Shown one piece after another: positions 12,826 through 17,385 of a stretch of DNA of 17,385 nucleotides (positions are counted from its first letter, which is position 1; each line of letters begins with the position of its first letter). Below the pieces are notes generated by a model, which saw only the letters and a program-made list of their open reading frames with translations, was not told the origin of the DNA and made no database searches. The stretch spans positions 1 to 17,385 of the forward strand of contig JAFGUL010000184.1 of NCBI GenBank assembly GCA_016938535.1, written 5' to 3'. Made by a program: the position numbers and the translations under genes. The DNA is from Candidatus Delongbacteria bacterium (GTDB taxonomy: Bacteria > Delongbacteria > UBA4055).

Positions 12826-13722
12826 TTGAAAAAACTATTATTTACCGCATTCGTTTTAACTCTGATGTTTTCAGGATGCACAGGGAAATCAGGCGACTCA
12901 AAACCGGTCTTATCTGTAAGTATTCTGCCTCAGAAATATTTTACTGAAAGGATAACCGGAGATAAATTCGAGATAAATGTACTTCTTCCTCCCGGAGTAA
13001 GTCCGCACACTTTTGAGCCCGCACCTTCTATTCTTGCAAAACTTGCGGGATCGGAAGCATATTTGATCATAGGTGAAGTTGAGTTCGAAAAAGCGTGGAT
13101 GGATAAATTCATCTCAGTAAAAAAAGATCTGAAAGTTTTTAATACTACTGTGGGTGCCGATTATATCGAATTAGATGAGGACGGTGACGATCAGCATCAA
13201 AATCACGCACATGAGGAAGATGCCCATGAGCACAAAGGTGTTGACCCGCATATATGGATGTCTGTCAGTGAAGTTAAGATCATAGCTCAAAACACCTTCA
13301 GATTTATTTCGGAGACAGACCCTGCAAACGAGCAGTTCTATAAGGACAATCTTGAAGATTTCCTTAAAGATCTGGATAAGCTTGATATGCAGATAAAAAC
13401 GATATTGTCCGGTCTTAAGAACAGAAAATTTATCATTTATCATCCTGCTCTCGGATATTTTGCCAGAGATTATGATCTTGAAGAGATACCCGTTGAAATT
13501 GACGGAAAGGAACCATCGCCTTCTCAGATAAAAAAAGTGATCGATACGGCAAGGGAAAACGGGATCAAAACGGTGTTCATACAAAAGCAGTTCGATTCGA
13601 GAATGGCGAAGTCAATTGCTGAAGAGATCGGCGGAAAGGTACTTCAGCTCGATCCTCTATCGGAAGAATGGCTCAACAACATGATAATTATAGCAAGAAC
13701 TCTGCAATTCGAGGAAAAATGA
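12826..13722 (+). CDS. znuA: ZnuA-type zinc-binding lipoprotein of an ABC importer
   Basis: This cluster A-I substrate-binding protein captures zinc in the periplasm. From TTG 12826 it has 298 residues, starting MKKLLFTAFVLTLMFSGC: a type II signal peptide with C18 as the lipidated residue. Zinc ligands expected from the family are visible: H61 (VSPHTFEPAP), H142 (DPHIWM), H206 (IIYHPALGYFARDY) and D276 (LQLDPLSEEW). Between the first two lies the His/Asp-rich loop at about 117-137 (DEDGDDQHQNHAHEEDAHEH), which marks zinc rather than manganese proteins. The ATG at 12799 would add MPVIIPEAF and overlap the promoter, so I reject it. The gene overlaps znuC by ATGA. Zinc-dependent repression is likely by analogy. 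Confidence 0.92.
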   Translation: MKKLLFTAFVLTLMFSGCTGKSGDSKPVLSVSILPQKYFTERITGDKFEINVLLPPGVSPHTFEPAPSILAKLAGSEAYLIIGEVEFEKAWMDKFISVKKDLKVFNTTVGADYIELDEDGDDQHQNHAHEEDAHEHKGVDPHIWMSVSEVKIIAQNTFRFISETDPANEQFYKDNLEDFLKDLDKLDMQIKTILSGLKNRKFIIYHPALGYFARDYDLEEIPVEIDGKEPSPSQIKKVIDTARENGIKTVFIQKQFDSRMAKSIAEEIGGKVLQLDPLSEEWLNNMIIIARTLQFEEK

Positions 13723-14465
13723 CGGATAAACTTCTTGAACTCAAAAATGTTTCCGCCGGCTACGGAGGAGAAGTTGTAGTCAAAGATGTCAGCCTTGAAG
13801 TTTTCGGCAGGGATTTTCTCGGAGTTATAGGACCCAACGGCGGCGGCAAATCAACGATCATGAAGGTAATACTCGGCCTTCTAAAACCTGTTTCAGGTCA
13901 TGTTATATATGAAAAAAAGATCAAATTCGGATATCTGCCCCAGTTCAATCTCAATGATGTGAAATTTCCTATCAGCGTTAAAGATGTAGTTCTTTCCGGG
14001 CTCATGAGAGAAAAGAAGTTCCTGAGAAGATTCAGCCGGCCTCAGATCCTAAAAGCTGAATCGATCATCGAAAAGTTCGGACTATCAAGTTATGCGGATA
14101 CTCCATACGGCGAACTTTCGGGCGGTCAGATACAGAGAGTGCTTCTGTCGAGGGCGATAGTGACTGACCCCGACCTTCTGATCCTTGATGAACCGACAGC
14201 TTTCACCGATGAAAGCTTTTCAAAAGACCTTTACAGCCTTCTGCTCGAGATTAACAAGGAAAGAGCTATAATAATGGTCTCACATGATACAGGCGTTATA
14301 TCAACCTATGTGAAAAATATAGCGTGCGTGAATAAAACACTTCATTATCATCCGGGAAACGAAATCAGCACTGAGATCCTTGACAAATATTCATGTCCCG
14401 TCGAACTCATTGCTCACGGCCCGGTGCCCCACAGAGTTCTGCAGGATCACGGAGTTAAAAAATGA
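13719..14465 (+). CDS. znuC: ZnuC-type ATPase of the zinc ABC importer
   Basis: The 248-residue ATPase powers zinc uptake on the cytoplasmic side of the importer. It has Walker A GPNGGGKST (38-46), Q-loop LPQFN (73-77), signature LSGGQ (133-137), Walker B LLILDEPT (153-160) and the H-loop MVSHD with H189. The C-terminus carries CPVELIAHGPVPHRVL (226-241) and several histidines, as in other ZnuC-like ATPases. An in-frame ATG at 13668 would lie within znuA and add 17 unrelated residues. ATG 13719 overlaps the znuA stop (ATGA) and follows GAGGA, so it is preferred. ZnuB follows with another ATGA overlap. Confidence 0.93.
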   Translation: MTDKLLELKNVSAGYGGEVVVKDVSLEVFGRDFLGVIGPNGGGKSTIMKVILGLLKPVSGHVIYEKKIKFGYLPQFNLNDVKFPISVKDVVLSGLMREKKFLRRFSRPQILKAESIIEKFGLSSYADTPYGELSGGQIQRVLLSRAIVTDPDLLILDEPTAFTDESFSKDLYSLLLEINKERAIIMVSHDTGVISTYVKNIACVNKTLHYHPGNEISTEILDKYSCPVELIAHGPVPHRVLQDHGVKK

Positions 14466-15265
14466 TCGATATCCTTTCTTATGATTTCTTCCAGAGAGCA
14501 CTTTTAGTTGCATTACTCGCAAGTGTTTCATGCGGGATCATCGGTACATATATCGTCTCTAAAAGGATAGTTTTCATTTCAGACGGCATCACTCATGCTT
14601 CCTTCGGCGGAATTGGTCTGGGATATTTTCTGGGCATAAACCCGGTACTGGCAGCCGCTTTTTTCGGAGTACTCAGTGCTTTCGGAATTAAATTCTTGAC
14701 TACAAGGGCAAAGGTCAGAGAGGACTCCTCTATCGGTATTTTTCTTGCCATGGGTATGGCAACGGGTATCATTCTTATACATCTGACTCCAGGATACGCG
14801 CCCGACCTTTCTTCGTATTTATTCGGAAATATACTCACTGTAAGTAAAAATGAAGTTCTTTTTTCCCTCGGGATAACATCTGTTTCAGTTATCGGAGCTG
14901 TTTTTTTCTACAGAGAAATACTCGTAACCGCTTTCGACGAGGAATATGCTGAAATCCAGGGTGTTAATACAGCTGCAGTAACTTATCTTATGCTTGCACT
15001 TGTAGCTCTGGTCGTTGTAATAAATATCAGGATAGCAGGAATCATCCTGATAATATCTCTGCTTACGATCCCTCAGAACACAGCATTACTGCTGACGAGA
15101 AAATTCAAGAACATTATGCTGCTTTCGATCCTGATCGGACTTGTTTCGGCAGTTTCGGGTCTGTTCATATCTTTCTACATGAATATTCCTTCGGGAGCTT
15201 CAATAGTTTTTTCAGAAGCAGTTTTATTCGTAGCTGTCAAAATAACAGTAAAAATCCGGAGGTAG
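14462..15265 (+). CDS. znuB: ZnuB-type permease of the zinc ABC importer (ABC-3 family)
   Basis: The 267-residue permease has 7-8 hydrophobic segments and forms the membrane channel of the importer. Family blocks are SKRIVFISDGITHASFGGIG (33-52), DSSIGIFLAMGMATGI (88-103), AFDEEYAEIQGV (157-168), where the coupling helix meets the ATPase, and LLTIPQNTALLLTRKF (200-215). The ABC-3 family covers zinc, manganese and iron importers; the histidine-rich ZnuA upstream points to zinc. ATG 14462 overlaps the znuC stop (ATGA), with GGAG 7 nt upstream. It is the last gene of the operon. There is no clear terminator hairpin after it, though a T8 run lies at 15297-15304. Confidence 0.92.
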   Translation: MIDILSYDFFQRALLVALLASVSCGIIGTYIVSKRIVFISDGITHASFGGIGLGYFLGINPVLAAAFFGVLSAFGIKFLTTRAKVREDSSIGIFLAMGMATGIILIHLTPGYAPDLSSYLFGNILTVSKNEVLFSLGITSVSVIGAVFFYREILVTAFDEEYAEIQGVNTAAVTYLMLALVALVVVINIRIAGIILIISLLTIPQNTALLLTRKFKNIMLLSILIGLVSAVSGLFISFYMNIPSGASIVFSEAVLFVAVKITVKIRR

Positions 15266-15302
15266 TATTTTTAAAAGAAATTACTTGTATTTAGTGTTTT
15301 TT

Positions 15303-15331
15303 TTGAATATTTTGCGTATGTTTGTTAAATT
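15303..15331 (+). promoter_or_regulatory. Possible promoter of the TPR protein
   Basis: TTGAAT (15303-15308), 17 nt, TAAATT (15326-15331), four of six matches each. TTGTAT (15285-15290) with TATTTT (15308-15313) is an equally spaced rival, so the exact promoter is uncertain. Confidence 0.3.
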
Positions 15332-15360
15332 TATTAAGTTGAACAGTTGTGAGATAGTAT

Positions 15361-16689
15361 ATGAACAGTTTTTGTAGAGTTATTCTGATTGCGGCATTTA
15401 TTGTGTTCTCGACAGTTTCGCTTGCCTCAGAAAGTGTTGAAAGGAATGGGGATGTCATAAAGATAAGGACAAGCGGAATATGCTATATTGATCCCGGAAT
15501 TACAACCGAGCAGGCTGCATTGATCGCAAAATATGATGCAATAAATGAAATGCTCAAGGTTGCAGGTTCTTATCTTGAAAAGAACGATTCTCTTTTAAAC
15601 GAGAAAATGGAAAAGGATCAAATTTCAAAATATCTTACCAATCACATGGAGATCTTTGTTTATCGTGAAGGAGAGGAAAATGTGGACGGTTATCCCGCTT
15701 ATGTTTCTCACATTACATCCGAACTGCAGATCGAACTTGTTAACAGGATCCTTCTTGATGCAAAAATCGATAATCCTTTCAGATTCAGACTGATCGCAGA
15801 ACATGAACGGCTCCGGAAGCTTTTTGAAGAGATAAAATCGATCCAGAGAACGACATCGAGAATATCTGAAGAATCGATCCTGATCCTTGCGAACAAACTT
15901 GAAGCGACTGAATGGGCTAACAAAGCTTATCTTGCGGAGATAGAGGGTTTGAAACTTGACTATTATCTCGTGGCGATCGATCTTGATGTAAAATATGAGG
16001 CTGCCTATCTCGGACTGGCTGACACCATGATAGGAATAGAAGCTTATTCAGATCTCCTTATTATACTTACAAAGCTGCTTAATCTCGATCCGCTGAACTA
16101 TCCTTCCCTATATTCAAAGAGAGGACAGGTTTACTATATTCAAAAGCAGTATGCCACAGCAATAAAGGAACTTGAAAAAGCTATAGCCATAAATCCGGAT
16201 TATTCAGATGCCTACTGCGTCCTCGGTTCAGTTTATGCTGACCTTAAAAAAAATTCCGAAGCTCTTGAGAAATTCAGGCAGGCGATCCTCAGAGATCAGA
16301 ATTTCTATAAACCATATTTCCTCAGAGCGACTCTTTTGAGAAAACAGGGCAAATACGATGAATCCTTAAAGGATTTCGATAAGGCCGTAAGCCTGAACCC
16401 GAAAAATTCTTACTCTTACTTCAACCGCGGAATAATCTATTATCTGATGGGTAATTATGAAAGATCGGCGGAAGAATATTCAAAAGCAATATATCTTAAA
16501 GAACTTGTTCCTGAATTCTACTACAACAGAAGCATAACTTACAGAAAACTTGAAATGCTAAAAAAAGCGACAGAAGATTATAAAACCTACCTTCTCCTCA
16601 CAGATAAAGACCTTAACAGGAATAACTACGGCGAAAGGGTTAATGAATGGCTAGCTGATGAAAGCTACAATCCGATGCTCATAGACTGA
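15361..16689 (+). CDS. Secreted TPR-repeat protein with LPP20/FlgT-like N-terminal region
   Basis: The 442-residue protein starts with a Sec signal peptide (1-22, cleavage after SLA). Residues about 28-135 resemble the LPP20/FlgT-type domain: a short strand, then ITTEQAALIAKYDAINEML (48-66), continuing KVAGSYLEKN, and a late strand pair YPAYVSHITSELQIELVNRI (111-130). That similarity is by pattern only. A helical linker (145-200) leads to about seven TPR units (roughly 180-415), clearest at YATAIKELEKAIAINPD (264-280), NSEALEKFRQAILRDQN (298-314), YDESLKDFDKAVSLNPK (332-348) and YERSAEEYSKAIYLKEL (366-382). It should act as a periplasmic scaffold or binding protein. The ATG has only a weak GAG site. 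It ends 11 nt from the convergent thyX-like gene. Confidence 0.85.
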   Translation: MNSFCRVILIAAFIVFSTVSLASESVERNGDVIKIRTSGICYIDPGITTEQAALIAKYDAINEMLKVAGSYLEKNDSLLNEKMEKDQISKYLTNHMEIFVYREGEENVDGYPAYVSHITSELQIELVNRILLDAKIDNPFRFRLIAEHERLRKLFEEIKSIQRTTSRISEESILILANKLEATEWANKAYLAEIEGLKLDYYLVAIDLDVKYEAAYLGLADTMIGIEAYSDLLIILTKLLNLDPLNYPSLYSKRGQVYYIQKQYATAIKELEKAIAINPDYSDAYCVLGSVYADLKKNSEALEKFRQAILRDQNFYKPYFLRATLLRKQGKYDESLKDFDKAVSLNPKNSYSYFNRGIIYYLMGNYERSAEEYSKAIYLKELVPEFYYNRSITYRKLEMLKKATEDYKTYLLLTDKDLNRNNYGERVNEWLADESYNPMLID

Positions 16690-16700
16690 TAACAAGCAGA

Positions 16701-17385
16701 CTACCCGAATACTTCTTCATTTTTTGACCTGAAACAGCTTTTTCCGCACATCATTAAAGATGAAAATGGTGCTTTTACGGATAATTCTTTCAACATGAGC
16801 TCTGCGGTATTTCTAATGTCCCACTGAGCGTGTTCATCAAGTCTAAGGCTCATAAAGTGATACAATTCTCTAAAATTCATTTTGAGGATAACTTTCCTTC
16901 TGTGGGCATTCGTCAGGATGTATTGAGAATGGTAAGGTATGATCTCCTTCATCTTCGAATACAGATTATTAGTTTTTTCTATAACTTCATTGAATCTGTT
17001 TTCCATTCCTACTGCTTTAATGTTCTCTGGCAATGTAACCCCTAGTGAAATATCATAGGGTCCGGGAAGCATCGAAGCTGGTCTGTGCCTTTTAAGCTGT
17101 GCGTAGTTGGATGAACTGACCACAACTTCGTAGGAGGCCTCTGCAAATTCGTAATACCTTTTAACGGTGTCGTATGGCATCCTGTATTTGAGCGTCTTCG
17201 TTATCAGTTCTTTTAACTTTTCCCTATCAAGTCCGTTTACGATGCACTCAGCCTTTTCATAGCTGATGATCAGGTGAGATGCTATAGCTGTTTTTGCTAT
17301 TTCCATATCAGGATCAGGCGTGCATGAGATCAGCTTAACTTCGCACATTTCTTCTCCGTTAAGTTCCTCGCAAGGGAGTTCGTTT
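16701..17385 (-). CDS. ThyX-like flavin-dependent thymidylate synthase domain (probably C-terminal half, partial)
   Basis: ThyX enzymes make dTMP from dUMP using FAD and methylenetetrahydrofolate. Numbering from ATG 17348 (215 residues), the protein has VKLISCTPDPDMEIAKTA (4-21), AQLKRHR with RHR at 87-89, YDISLGVTLPENI (98-110), and YILTNAHRRKVILKMNFREL (143-162) leading to R169 and AQWDIR (174-179). The usual HxSxxEHxxF histidine is absent (KYRMPYDTVKRYYEF). LKRHR with YDxSLGVTxP matches the second domain of two-domain ThyX proteins as I know them. The frame is open from 17348 to the right edge (NELPCEELNGEE), so the true start is probably outside the window. ATG 17348, with GGAG 5 nt upstream, is the alternative start. 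Catalytic competence of this domain alone is doubtful. Confidence 0.8.
   Translation of the reverse strand, partial: NELPCEELNGEEMCEVKLISCTPDPDMEIAKTAIASHLIISYEKAECIVNGLDREKLKELITKTLKYRMPYDTVKRYYEFAEASYEVVVSSSNYAQLKRHRPASMLPGPYDISLGVTLPENIKAVGMENRFNEVIEKTNNLYSKMKEIIPYHSQYILTNAHRRKVILKMNFRELYHFMSLRLDEHAQWDIRNTAELMLKELSVKAPFSSLMMCGKSCFRSKNEEVFG

Noticed and set aside
13171..13584. 137-codon minus-strand frame opposite znuA
   Set aside because: Antisense to conserved ZnuA coding sequence, including the metal-binding loop; no ribosome site or domain.
13668..13718. Upstream ATG of znuC within znuA
   Set aside because: It adds 17 residues unlike ABC ATPases; ATG 13719 shows the common ATGA coupling with a ribosome site.

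Overview
The window looks like chromosomal DNA of a Gram-negative bacterium of moderate to low GC. It carries an Mpl-type murein peptide ligase, Sec signal peptides and a lipobox-bearing zinc-binding protein. Several genes have sigma-70-style promoters (TTGACT-17-TATTAT at 10348-10376, TTGCGA-17-TATATT at 12770-12798). Most starts have a clear Shine-Dalgarno site, and TTG or GTG starts are common. Both traits argue against Bacteroidota, which have a different -10/-7 grammar and little Shine-Dalgarno use. A poorly sampled phylum near the FCB group would fit, but the sequence alone cannot settle the placement.

Region 1 (1-2959, minus strand). One run goes from an antitoxin and its RelE/YafQ-like toxin, through a 4-TM membrane protein, into a cysteine-rich gene cut off by the left edge (TTG start at 110). 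Upstream lies a second run: a zinc-ribbon membrane protein, a conserved protein of unknown function, and an ankyrin-repeat protein.

Region 2 (3120-7604, plus strand). An extended -10 promoter drives mpl, then a soluble PAS histidine kinase, an RsuA-family pseudouridine synthase and, three bases later, two AT-rich paralogous 4-TM proteins that look like an insertion. A block of 33-bp repeats with GGGATT/AATCCC palindromes follows.

Region 3 (7605-10351, plus strand). This looks accessory: an AAA ATPase/DUF4143 protein, a secreted protein of unknown function, and an unusual ATP-cone plus PD-(D/E)xK nuclease.

Region 4 (10348-15265, plus strand). An OFA-type MFS transporter overlaps a THUMP-type RNA N2-guanine methyltransferase. 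A complete zinc importer operon, znuA-znuC-znuB, follows with ATGA overlaps and its own promoter.

Region 5 (15361-17385). A periplasmic TPR protein with an LPP20/FlgT-like N-terminal region faces a ThyX-like gene. That gene appears to be the C-terminal domain of a larger protein running off the right edge.

Several obvious first ATGs are not the true starts. In mpl, znuA and znuC, promoters or Shine-Dalgarno sites place the start downstream. No rRNA, tRNA, CRISPR array or insertion sequence was recognised, and no gene-free stretch exceeds about 215 bases.
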